Shown here in pieces: positions 16,301-23,600 of a stretch of DNA of 32,824 nucleotides. Position numbers and translations under genes: made by a program. A model generated the notes under the pieces. It had not been told where the DNA came from and made no database searches. It saw only the letters and a list, made by a program, of their open reading frames with translations. How positions within the stretch are numbered: the first letter of the stretch is position 1; the number at the start of each line of letters is the position of its first letter. This stretch comes from an uncultured beta proteobacterium. Lineage in GTDB: Bacteria; Pseudomonadota; Gammaproteobacteria; Burkholderiales; Burkholderiaceae_C. The DNA lies in NCBI GenBank assembly GCA_903869595.1, contig CAIPZV010000062.1:1-32824 (forward strand), read 5' to 3'.

Positions 16301-16362
16301 GCTGCAAAAACCCTCAAACGGTGAATGAGTCGATGATAAAGGATGGCCTGCGACCTCAAAAC

Positions 16363-16376
16363 TTGACCAGGATCAA
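16363..16376. promoter_or_regulatory. FNR/DNR-like palindrome upstream of the nmo-nrdJ pair
   Basis: TTGAC-CAGG-ATCAA differs at one base from the FNR-family consensus TTGAT-N4-ATCAA. It lies 103 bp upstream of the monooxygenase start and 62 bp upstream of mltG on the other strand. No clear -10 element could be placed next to it, so the direction and sign of control are open. Confidence 0.5.
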
Positions 16377-16479
16377 GCGCCCTGCGCATATCACGCAAAC
16401 AGGGGCGCTCAGGCCCGGTTTTGCGCCCAGGATGGACTAGCCTTGCAGACCAAGGGCTTTCGTCCTGTGGGAAAAAGAC

Positions 16480-17718
16480 ATGATGGACAGTGGTGTGCGC
16501 GGGGATGTGGCGGCGGCTGAATTGGCCGCCATAGGCAAGCAGTCGGGTTTGACGAACTGGCAATTGGCCGGGCGGCCTCTCTTACCCATAGTGCAAGGTG
16601 GCATGGGGGTGGGCATTTCAGCCGGTGGGCTGGCCGGTGCGGTGGCGGCCATGGGTGGGCTGGGTACGGTGTCCTCGGTAGATTTGCGCCGATTGCACCC
16701 GGACCTGATGGCGCAAACCGGCCACCTGGACAAAGAGCCCGATGCGCGGCAAACCATAGAAGCGGCCAATCTGCTCGGGCTGGACCGGGAAATCCGCCGT
16801 GCCAAGCACATTGCGGGTGGGCGCGGCGCGATTGCCGTCAACATCATGAAGGCGCTAAGCCAATACAGCGGCCTGGTGCAACAAGCCTTGGAGAGTGGCG
16901 CCGACGCACTGGTGGTGGGCGCCGGCTTGCCGCTGGACCTGCCCGATATGGCGCGCGACTTTCCGGGCACCGCCTTGATCCCAATTTTGTCGGATGCGCG
17001 CGGCGTGCAACTGGTGGTGCGCAAATGGGAAAAGCGTGGGCGATTGCCTGATGCCGTGGTGATGGAGCACCCGCGCTTAGCGGGCGGGCATTTGGGCGCG
17101 GCCAAGGTGGCGGATTTGCAGGATAAGCGCTTTGATTTTGATGTGGCGATTCCGCAGGTGCTGGAGTATTTCAAAAGCGCAGGTCTGGAGGGAAAAATCC
17201 CCCTCATTGCCGCCGGCGGTATTTCCACCCGCGAAGACATCTTGCGCCTGCAAGGCTTAGGCGCATCCGCCGTGCAACTGGGCACCGCGTTTGCGGTCAC
17301 GCGCGAATGCGATGCGGCCGATGGTTTTAAGCGTGTGCTGGCCAACGCCCAACCCAAAGACATTGTGGAGTTCATGAGCGTCTCGGGCCTGCCCGCGCGT
17401 GCGGTGCGCACGCCCTGGCTGAATAAATACCTGCGTATCGTGCCCAAGCTGCAAGCGGCGGCGCACCAAAAAAAGAAATGCAATATGTCTTTTGACTGCC
17501 TGGCCCATTGCGGCCTGCGCGATGGGGATGCCAGCATCGGCCAGTTTTGTATCGACCAGCAATTAGGCCATGCCTTTGAAGGCGATACGCAAAAAGGCTT
17601 ATTTTTTCGCGGTGCCGGGGCGCTGCCCTTTGGCAGGCAAATCCGGTCGGTGGCGGAGTTAATGCAATGGCTGCTAGGCGCCATCGAGCCGCAGCCATTT
17701 ACTAGGGAGTTGGTATGA
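16480..17718 (+). CDS. Nitronate monooxygenase family flavoprotein
   Basis: A 412-residue FMN-dependent TIM-barrel protein of the 2-nitropropane dioxygenase family. Signatures are PIVQGGMGVGISAGGLAGAV near the start, GGRGAIAVNIMKAL, GADALVVGAGLPLDLP, the phosphate-binding IPLIAAGGISTREDILR and GASAVQLGTAF. The family oxidises alkyl nitronates, but many members have unknown physiological substrates. The C-terminal quarter carries a run of cysteines (KKCNMSFDCLAHC and later GQFCIDQQ) that looks like an added module. Two ATG codons (16480 and 16483) are possible starts. The stop overlaps the nrdJ start (ATGA), so the protein is made together with the B12-dependent reductase. That pairing may mean a shared redox or low-oxygen role. 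Confidence 0.85.
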   Translation: MMDSGVRGDVAAAELAAIGKQSGLTNWQLAGRPLLPIVQGGMGVGISAGGLAGAVAAMGGLGTVSSVDLRRLHPDLMAQTGHLDKEPDARQTIEAANLLGLDREIRRAKHIAGGRGAIAVNIMKALSQYSGLVQQALESGADALVVGAGLPLDLPDMARDFPGTALIPILSDARGVQLVVRKWEKRGRLPDAVVMEHPRLAGGHLGAAKVADLQDKRFDFDVAIPQVLEYFKSAGLEGKIPLIAAGGISTREDILRLQGLGASAVQLGTAFAVTRECDAADGFKRVLANAQPKDIVEFMSVSGLPARAVRTPWLNKYLRIVPKLQAAAHQKKKCNMSFDCLAHCGLRDGDASIGQFCIDQQLGHAFEGDTQKGLFFRGAGALPFGRQIRSVAELMQWLLGAIEPQPFTRELV

Positions 17719-20132
17719 GCGCCTTCAGTCTGGATGCAGCGCCCGGCGCCTTGCCAGCCCAAACCATCAGCATCGATGTCTTGCAGGAAAAATACCTCAA
17801 AGCCGGTGAAAGCTCGGCGCAAGACGTCTATCTGCGCGTCGCCCGCGCCCTGGCCTCGGTAGAAGCGCCGGGGGAGCAGGAACGCTACACGGCCCTGTTT
17901 TTAGCCAACCTCATGGACGGCGCCATCGGTGCCGGTCGCATCATGAGCTCGGCGGGTGCGGGGCTGGAGGCGACTTTGATTAACTGCTTTGTGCAGCCCG
18001 TGGGCGATTGCATCCAAGGCATGGACGACCAAGGCTACCCCGGCATTTACGAAGCCTTGCGCGAATCGGCCGAAACCATGCGGCGCGGCGGTGGCGTCGG
18101 CTATGATTTTTCGCGCATCCGTCCGCGCGGCGCCTACGTCAAAGGCACAGGCTCGCTAGCTTCCGGGCCGTGCAGTTACATCAATGTGTTTGACCAGTCC
18201 TGCGCCACGGTAGAGAGTGCCGGTGCGCGGCGTGGTGCGCAAATGGCGGTGCTGCGCATAGACCATCCGGACGTGCTGGAATTCATCACCGCCAAGCGCA
18301 CGCCCGGGCGCTGGAACAATTTCAATGTCTCGGTGGCGGTGAGCGATGCATTCATCGCCGCCTTGCAATCGCAACAGCCTTGGGAATTGGTGCACGCCGC
18401 CAAGCCGGGCGACGAACTATTGGCCCAGGGCGCTTACCAGCGTTGCGATGGCTTGTGGGTTTATGCCACGCTGGCGGCGCAGGAATTGTGGGACAGCGTG
18501 ATGCAGTCGGCCTACGACTATGCCGAACCCGGCATCTTGTTTTTGGACACGATTGCGCGCGACAACAATTTGCGCTCTATGGAGACGATTTGCGCCACCA
18601 ACCCTTGCGGTGAGCAACCCTTGCCGCCCTACGGCTGCTGCGACTTGGGGCCAGTAATTTTGCCGCGTTTTGTGCGCCATCCCTTCGGCTTTTCAGGCAC
18701 CCCTGCTTTTGATTTTGAGGCCTTTACCCAAGCGGTGGCACTGCAAGTGCGCGCTCTGGACAATGTGCTGGACCTGACGTTTTGGCCCCTGCCCCAGCAG
18801 CAGGCCGAGGCCATGGCCAAACGCCGTATTGGTGTGGGCTTTACTGGCTTGGGCAACGCGCTGGCCATGCTCTGTCTGCGCTACGACAGCGATGCCGGTC
18901 GCGCCATGGCCGCCGAAATTGCACGCCAGATGCGCGATGCCGCGTATGCCGCATCCATCGCCCTGGCTGCCGAGCGCGGGCCTTTTGAATTGTTTGACGC
19001 CAGCCAGTATTTTCAAGAAGGCAACTTCGCCAGCCGACTGCCGGTGCATTTGCAAGAAGCGATTTGCACGCATGGTTTGCGCAACAGCCATTTGTTGTCG
19101 ATTGCGCCTACGGGCACCGTCAGCCTAGCCTTCGCGGACAACGCGTCCAACGGCATAGAGCCCTCGTTTTCCTGGACGTACCGGCGCAAAAAACGCCTGC
19201 CCGATGGCAGCACCCAAGACTATGCGGTGCAAGACCACGCCTGGCGGCTCTACGGCCATCTTGGCGGCGACGTGGGTAATCTACCGGACTATTTTGTGTC
19301 TGCGCAGGAGATGTCCGCCCAAGACCATATTGCCATGATGCAGGCGGTGCAGCCCTATATAGACACCGCCATTTCCAAAACCGTGAACGTGCCGGTGGAC
19401 TACCCGTTTGTGCAGTTTCGCGATTTGTACCTGCAAGCCTGGCAAGCGGGGCTGAAAGGTTTGGCCACTTACCGCCCGAATGCGATTTTGGGCTCGGTGC
19501 TGGACGTGCCACAAAGCGCGCCACCCACCGCTAACGCAGCGCCAGATAGCAATGCCGACCCCATGCGCAGCGTCATCGAAAGCCGCCCTAAAGGCGCGCT
19601 GTCTGCAGTCGCAGAAAAAATCGAATACTGGACGCAAGAGGGCCACAAGACCTTGTACCTGGTGGTCTCGTTTTTGCCCGTCAGTGGGCCGCAGGGCACG
19701 GTGGACCGGGCGATAGAGTTTTTTATGCCGGTGGGCCAAAGCGGTGAATCGCAACAGTGGATGACATCGAGCATGCGCCTTTTGTCGTTGGCGGCACGCG
19801 GCGGGTTTTTGCAGCGCGCCTTGGGCGATATGCGCAAAGTGGCCTGGGACCGGGGGCCGGTACGCCTAGGCAGTTTTGCGCGCGAGGATGGCGCGCACGT
19901 ACCGCTGTGGCATGACTCGGAAGTGGCGGCCATCGCTTTTGCTATCGAAAACATTATTGCGATGCGCTTAAGCGGCCAGACGCAGGACAAGAGCGCAGAC
20001 CAAGTGGATGTTGGCCGAAGTCCGCACACTTTGGGTGGTAAAAAATGCACGGAGTGCGGTGCCCGTGCGGTCATCAAAAAAGACGGTTGCGAACATTGCA
20101 GCGCCTGCGGTTGGCTGGGCAGTTGCGGCTGA
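17715..20132 (+). CDS. nrdJ: Adenosylcobalamin-dependent (class II) ribonucleotide reductase
   Basis: An 805-residue enzyme that converts ribonucleoside diphosphates to deoxy forms without oxygen, using a B12 radical. Visible landmarks are the first redox Cys in LINCFVQPVGD (C91), the active-site loop CATNPCGEQP with N296, thiyl C298 and E300, and the partner Cys in YGCCDLG (C309). SRIRPRGAYVKGTGSLASGP and SIAPTGTVSLAFADNASNGI are substrate-binding segments. The C-terminus carries a TSCPD-like region and a zinc-ribbon with CTECG and CEHCSACGW, ending in SCG, the flexible redox tail. Ribosome binding is given by GGGAG in the end of the upstream gene, whose stop it overlaps. It would allow DNA synthesis at low oxygen, provided B12 is made or taken up. 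Confidence 0.95.
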   Translation: MSAFSLDAAPGALPAQTISIDVLQEKYLKAGESSAQDVYLRVARALASVEAPGEQERYTALFLANLMDGAIGAGRIMSSAGAGLEATLINCFVQPVGDCIQGMDDQGYPGIYEALRESAETMRRGGGVGYDFSRIRPRGAYVKGTGSLASGPCSYINVFDQSCATVESAGARRGAQMAVLRIDHPDVLEFITAKRTPGRWNNFNVSVAVSDAFIAALQSQQPWELVHAAKPGDELLAQGAYQRCDGLWVYATLAAQELWDSVMQSAYDYAEPGILFLDTIARDNNLRSMETICATNPCGEQPLPPYGCCDLGPVILPRFVRHPFGFSGTPAFDFEAFTQAVALQVRALDNVLDLTFWPLPQQQAEAMAKRRIGVGFTGLGNALAMLCLRYDSDAGRAMAAEIARQMRDAAYAASIALAAERGPFELFDASQYFQEGNFASRLPVHLQEAICTHGLRNSHLLSIAPTGTVSLAFADNASNGIEPSFSWTYRRKKRLPDGSTQDYAVQDHAWRLYGHLGGDVGNLPDYFVSAQEMSAQDHIAMMQAVQPYIDTAISKTVNVPVDYPFVQFRDLYLQAWQAGLKGLATYRPNAILGSVLDVPQSAPPTANAAPDSNADPMRSVIESRPKGALSAVAEKIEYWTQEGHKTLYLVVSFLPVSGPQGTVDRAIEFFMPVGQSGESQQWMTSSMRLLSLAARGGFLQRALGDMRKVAWDRGPVRLGSFAREDGAHVPLWHDSEVAAIAFAIENIIAMRLSGQTQDKSADQVDVGRSPHTLGGKKCTECGARAVIKKDGCEHCSACGWLGSCG

Positions 20133-20142
20133 AAGAAGCTTT

Positions 20143-20156
20143 TTGACCTAGGTCAA
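20143..20156. promoter_or_regulatory. FNR/DNR-like perfect palindrome upstream of hemerythrin gene
   Basis: TTGAC-CTAG-GTCAA is a perfect palindrome, ten bases after the nrdJ stop and 35 bases before the preferred hemerythrin start. It differs from the FNR consensus by one symmetrical base in each half. If used at the usual -41.5 position, transcription would begin about one base before ATG 20192, giving a nearly leaderless message. Confidence 0.5.
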
Positions 20157-20191
20157 GCCCAATGTGCGCCAGCCATGCGACAGTGCGGCGC

Positions 20192-20794
20192 ATGTCAGAA
20201 GCCCAAGCTAAACCCACGCATTCAAGTATCCGCATCATCCACGAAGAGCATGCCTCGCTAGCGGCCATGTTGCGCTCGAGCCTGATGATGGTGCAACGCG
20301 GCCCGCAAGACCAGCCCGAGCGTTTCTTTGACGTGATGCGCGCCATGCTGTTTTACATGGACGAGTTTCCCGAGCGCTTGCACCACACCAAGGAAAGTGA
20401 ATTGCTGTTCCCCACAGTGGCCGCGCGCTCTATGGCAGCGCGCGAAGTGGTGGGCCAGCTCAACCATGAGCATGCGGTGGCCGAGTCCAAAGTGCGCGAG
20501 ATGCAGCACTTGCTCTTGGCTTGGGAGTTGCTGGGCGATTCGCGGCGGGAGCGCTTTGAATTGGCGCTCAAAGCCTATGTGGATTTTTACCTGCAGCACA
20601 TGCAGCTGGAAGAAACCGTAGTGCTAGCCCAGGCCTTGCAGGTCTTGGACGATGGCGATTGGAAGTCACTCAATAGTGCGTTTTCGGTGCAAGGCAATCC
20701 GCTCACTGGTAAATACCCGCGCGAGCCTTTGTACGACCGTTTGTTCACCCGCATTACTATGCACGCTCCGGCGCCTATCGGTCTGGGGCCTTAA
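20192..20794 (+). CDS. Hemerythrin HHE-domain protein
   Basis: A 200-residue helical protein with the ligand pattern of a bacterial hemerythrin-like di-iron site: IIHEEHASL, LHHTKESELLFP, LNHEHAVAE and YLQHMQLEETVVL. Such proteins bind or sense oxygen or NO, or protect iron-sulfur clusters; the exact role here is not shown. ATG 20192 (MSEAQAKPTHSSIRII) starts at the first family-like helix. An in-frame ATG at 20162 would add ten residues. Neither has a clear Shine-Dalgarno sequence, which fits a short or absent leader downstream of the palindrome at 20143-20156. The location after nrdJ and its own FNR-like site point to low-oxygen or nitrosative stress. Confidence 0.88.
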   Translation: MSEAQAKPTHSSIRIIHEEHASLAAMLRSSLMMVQRGPQDQPERFFDVMRAMLFYMDEFPERLHHTKESELLFPTVAARSMAAREVVGQLNHEHAVAESKVREMQHLLLAWELLGDSRRERFELALKAYVDFYLQHMQLEETVVLAQALQVLDDGDWKSLNSAFSVQGNPLTGKYPREPLYDRLFTRITMHAPAPIGLGP

Positions 20795-20812
20795 TCCACT
20801 TGGATAGCCCTT

Positions 20813-21199
20813 ATGCACTTTACGCACTTTATGCGACCTACTTCCCCATTCGGTCTGCTTTGGCAAGGCCTGCGTCATCCAACGGGCTTTATTGCAAGCG
20901 CATGTCTGGTCGTCGCCGCGCTGCCGGTGATTGCAAGCGCCGGAGAATTTCCCACCACATCCCCCTCGCAACTGCCTGGCTCTTTGCAAGAGCTGTATGC
21001 CCGCGAGCAACCCAATTTGGGCCAGTACGGCCACTGCGCCGCCGGGTTTGACAGCCGCACCGATGGTTTGAAAATGGCCTTGAGTTGCTCTATTTACGTC
21101 CGCTCATCGGCGCAGGGCGCGCGGCTGGCGGTCAAACTCTGCAACGAGCGTGCAGACTTTCTGAAGATCAAGGCGCGCTGTAGTCTGATCGTGGACTAG
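20813..21199 (+). CDS. Small exported hypothetical protein
   Basis: A 128-residue protein starting 18 bp after the hemerythrin gene. Hydrophobic residues around FIASACLVVAALPVIASA form a signal peptide with cleavage near ASAGEF. The mature part of about 85 residues has four cysteines (GHCAAGF, LSCSIYV, KLCNER, ARCSLIV), suggesting two disulfides in the periplasm. No family is recognised. An in-frame ATG at 20831 would shorten the unusually long N-terminus (MHFTHFMRPTSPF) and may be the true start. A role with the upstream hemerythrin cannot be claimed beyond likely co-transcription. Confidence 0.7.
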   Translation: MHFTHFMRPTSPFGLLWQGLRHPTGFIASACLVVAALPVIASAGEFPTTSPSQLPGSLQELYAREQPNLGQYGHCAAGFDSRTDGLKMALSCSIYVRSSAQGARLAVKLCNERADFLKIKARCSLIVD

Positions 21200-21200
21200 G

Positions 21201-21220
21201 CCCTGGCCCTGCGGCCAGGG
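21201..21220. other. Perfect 8-bp hairpin between genes
   Basis: CCCTGGCC and GGCCAGGG pair around CTGC just after the small exported gene. There is no T-run on either strand, so it is not a typical intrinsic terminator, but it could slow polymerase or protect the 3' end of the upstream transcript. Confidence 0.5.
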
Positions 21221-21358
21221 TACCGCCTTGCCCATCGCCCAGCCCATGCCTATGGACTAGGTCTTGGTTTGCGTGGGTCAGGAGGGATTGCGCGCGCTGC
21301 AAGGTGCCTTAGCCCGGCACAGCACGCGGGTTTGGGGGTGGCACGCATAATTGCGCCC

Positions 21359-22357
21359 ATGTTGACCGCCCCACCCGCCTCTTCCCACGCCCCCAACCTG
21401 CCCTCTAGCAAGCCTGCCGCCGACTACACCCTAGCCTCGGGCGCCGCGCCTTTAGACCACCTGGGCATCATCGCCCTCAACGGCCCGGACGCTGCCAGCT
21501 TCATCCACAACCAACTCACCAACGACTTTCTATTGCTGGACGCGCAGCACGCCCGTCTGGCAGCCTTTTGCAGCGCCAAGGGCCGCATGCAGGCCAGCTT
21601 TATCGGCCTGCACGGCCAGAGCGAACAATTGCTGCTGGTTTGCAGCCGCGACCTGCTGGCCGCCACACTCAAACGCCTGTCCATGTTTGTGCTGCGCGCC
21701 AAAGTCAAGCTGCATGACGCCAGCGCGCAATACGCACTTTGGGGCTTGATGGGTTCGGCCTGCATTGCCTTGCCGGACAACGCCCCTTGGACTGCCGCGC
21801 AAATGGATGGTGCGCATGTTGTTTGCCTGTACCCGGCGCAGCAAACCCGCCGCCAACTCTGGATAGGTGCCGCCAACAGCACGCCAACACATGCGCCACT
21901 TTGCAGCGCGGCGGACTGGGCTTTGGGCGAAGTGCTGTCGGGCATTGCCACGATCAGCGCGGCGGTATTCGAAGCCTTCGTGCCGCAAATGCTGAACTAC
22001 GAATCCGTGGGCGGCGTGAACTTCAAAAAAGGCTGCTACCCCGGCCAGGAAGTCGTGGCGCGCAGCCAGTTTCGCGGCACGCTCAAACGCCGTGCTTACA
22101 TCTTGCGCTCGGTGGACGCGTGGCCACAGGGCGCGAGCCCTGTTTTGGAAGCCGGGCAGGAATTGTTTTCGGCATTGGATGCCGAGCAGGCCTGCGGCAC
22201 CGTAGTGCAAGTCGCCTGCGCCCCCGATGGCCGCTGGCTGTGCATCGCCAGCCTACAAACCCAAGCGGCAGACAGTGGCGGCTTGCACGCCGGCAAGGCT
22301 GACGGCCCAGCCTTGGAAATCCTGCCGCTACCCTACGCGCTACTGGAAGATATATAG
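21359..22357 (+). CDS. ygfZ: YgfZ/GcvT-fold iron-sulfur cluster assembly protein
   Basis: A 332-residue folate-binding protein of the YgfZ (IbaG-like late Fe-S assembly) group. The decisive motif is FKKGCYPGQEVVARSQFRG, matching the conserved K-G-C-Y-x-G-Q-E with its essential Cys. The GcvT-like first half shows LIHNQLT-type sequence as ASFIHNQLTNDF, AAFCSAKGRMQASF and an LRAKVKLHD segment. It supports maturation and repair of Fe-S enzymes such as MiaB. ATG 21359 is preferred; the frame is open upstream but has no family similarity. In related genomes ygfZ is commonly near mltG (from memory), so the nmo-nrdJ-hemerythrin block between them here may be an insertion. Confidence 0.9.
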   Translation: MLTAPPASSHAPNLPSSKPAADYTLASGAAPLDHLGIIALNGPDAASFIHNQLTNDFLLLDAQHARLAAFCSAKGRMQASFIGLHGQSEQLLLVCSRDLLAATLKRLSMFVLRAKVKLHDASAQYALWGLMGSACIALPDNAPWTAAQMDGAHVVCLYPAQQTRRQLWIGAANSTPTHAPLCSAADWALGEVLSGIATISAAVFEAFVPQMLNYESVGGVNFKKGCYPGQEVVARSQFRGTLKRRAYILRSVDAWPQGASPVLEAGQELFSALDAEQACGTVVQVACAPDGRWLCIASLQTQAADSGGLHAGKADGPALEILPLPYALLEDI

Positions 22358-22372
22358 GCCTGGCGGGCTAAT

Positions 22373-23059
22373 TCAGGCATGCGTCGCAGCTAAATGCTGG
22401 CGCACCACGCGCGACCAACCGGCGCCGCGCAGCAAGGGGCTGACGAATAAGCCATCCACCTGCGGGTCTGCGCTAGGAGAAATTCGTCCGCAAGCGATCG
22501 CCTGATTCATCGCGTTGTAGAGCACGCAGTGCTGGGCAGACGCATCCTGGGGCTCGGCGGGGCGCAGGCTACAGATCGCCTGGCGCAGGCCGTACCAATC
22601 CCCCAGCACCGCCCGTACCGGCGATTGCCCTTGTTCAAAGTTCGTCAGTAAATCGCGCAAGACTTGGGGCACGGGCAATGACACTTTGGCCACCGGGTCG
22701 GCAAACACATAGACCAATTCAGCGCCCACCAGCAATTCCTCGCCTCGGAAGATGCCGCTCACCAATTGCAGGGAACTGTTACCGATGCGCGCGCAGCGCA
22801 AGCCCACGTCCAGCACATCGTCATAAACCGCAGAAGCATGAAATTCAAGGGTTGATTTACGTACAAACAAATCGCCACCCATGGCGCGCAAGCTTTGTTC
22901 ATAAGGTAAGGCCAGCGCCCGCCAGTAGTCGGCCAGTGCGGTGTCCACGTACATCAGGTAATGCGGATTGAAAACGATTTTTTGCAAATCCACCTCCGCC
23001 CAGCGCACGCGCAGGCGGTGAAAAAAACGGAATGAGGCGCGCGTATTAGCGTCGGACAT
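22373..23059 (-). CDS. YbgC/FadM-type acyl-CoA thioesterase with truncated GNAT domain
   Basis: A 228-residue protein. Residues 10-140 are a hot-dog thioesterase: RVRWAEVDLQKIVFNPHYLM holds the catalytic Asp region, followed by the HASAVYDDVLDVGLRC and LLVGAELVYVFAD strands. Residues 150-228 resemble the first part of a GNAT N-acetyltransferase (QHCVLYN, then AIACGRISP, then SPLLRGAGWSRVVRQHLAA, the acetyl-CoA loop) but the protein ends straight after it. The second half of the GNAT fold is therefore missing, so acetyl transfer is doubtful. The start at 23059 opens at MSDANTRASF. It is convergent with ygfZ and lies 137 bp after the RidA gene, at the end of the anthranilate cluster, where it could release stalled CoA thioesters. 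Confidence 0.8.
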   Translation of the reverse strand: MSDANTRASFRFFHRLRVRWAEVDLQKIVFNPHYLMYVDTALADYWRALALPYEQSLRAMGGDLFVRKSTLEFHASAVYDDVLDVGLRCARIGNSSLQLVSGIFRGEELLVGAELVYVFADPVAKVSLPVPQVLRDLLTNFEQGQSPVRAVLGDWYGLRQAICSLRPAEPQDASAQHCVLYNAMNQAIACGRISPSADPQVDGLFVSPLLRGAGWSRVVRQHLAATHA

Positions 23060-23196
23060 AGCGCAAAAACCTTTCAGATGATAAGCGGGCTCCGCCGCGC
23101 GATGGCGCAAGGGCTACACGCAACCGAAGCAAAAGCCGATGGTAGCGCCCACGCGGAACCGCTCTCTGGCCAGCGCCATCCATAGGCGCACGTCGC

Positions 23197-23592
23197 TCAG
23201 TCCGGCAGTACCGCCGTAGCCTCAATTTCTACTTGCGCGCGGTCTTCCAGCAGGGCCACGACTTGCACCAAGGTCATCACCGGGTAATGGCGGCCTATGA
23301 CTTCTTGGTACACCCGGCCTAGCTCCCGGGCGCGGCGCAGGTATTCTTGCTTGTCGGTGACATACCAGGTCATGCGCACCACATGCTGCGGCCCGGCTTG
23401 GGCGCAAGCCAGGGTGTCCACGATGTTTTGCAATGCCTGGCGGCACTGGGCCACAAAGTCGTCGCTTTCGAACTGGCATTGGCCGTTCCAGCCGATCATG
23501 CCGGCCAAAAATACTGTGCGGCCACTAGCCACGATGCCGTTGGAATAGCCTTTGGCCGGCGCCCAGCCGGGCGGTTGCAAGGTTTGAAACAT
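23197..23592 (-). CDS. RidA-family enamine/imine deaminase
   Basis: A 131-residue RidA (YjgF) protein. The core shows GYSNGIVASGRTVFLAGMIG, FVAQCRQALQNIVDTLACA, VVRMTWYVTD, MTLVQVVALLEDRAQVEIEA and a short tail. The pocket Arg of classical RidA (in the R-A-C/T-x-x-V segment) is replaced by DRAQVEIEAT, so substrate scope may differ from IlvA-linked RidA. Its gene starts eight bases after the aryl-CoA ligase stop in the anthranilate cluster. The ring-reduction product of that pathway carries an enamine/imine nitrogen, so a deaminase of this fold is a sensible pathway enzyme. That role is inferred from context. Confidence 0.87.
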   Translation of the reverse strand: MFQTLQPPGWAPAKGYSNGIVASGRTVFLAGMIGWNGQCQFESDDFVAQCRQALQNIVDTLACAQAGPQHVVRMTWYVTDKQEYLRRARELGRVYQEVIGRHYPVMTLVQVVALLEDRAQVEIEATAVLPD

Positions 23593-23600
23593 GGGGTGTC

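Noticed and set aside
16437..17822. A 461-codon minus-strand open frame opposite the nitronate monooxygenase
   Set aside because: The plus-strand gene has clear family motifs along its whole length; the opposite frame has none and arises from GC-rich codon bias.
19469..20077. A 202-codon minus-strand frame opposite nrdJ
   Set aside because: Lies fully inside the conserved C-terminal region of nrdJ and resembles no protein family.
20800..21051. An alternative frame overlapping the small exported protein
   Set aside because: The frame from 20813 has a proper signal peptide and paired cysteines; the other has neither.
21201..21220. Intrinsic terminator
   Set aside because: The hairpin is perfect but no T-run follows on either strand.
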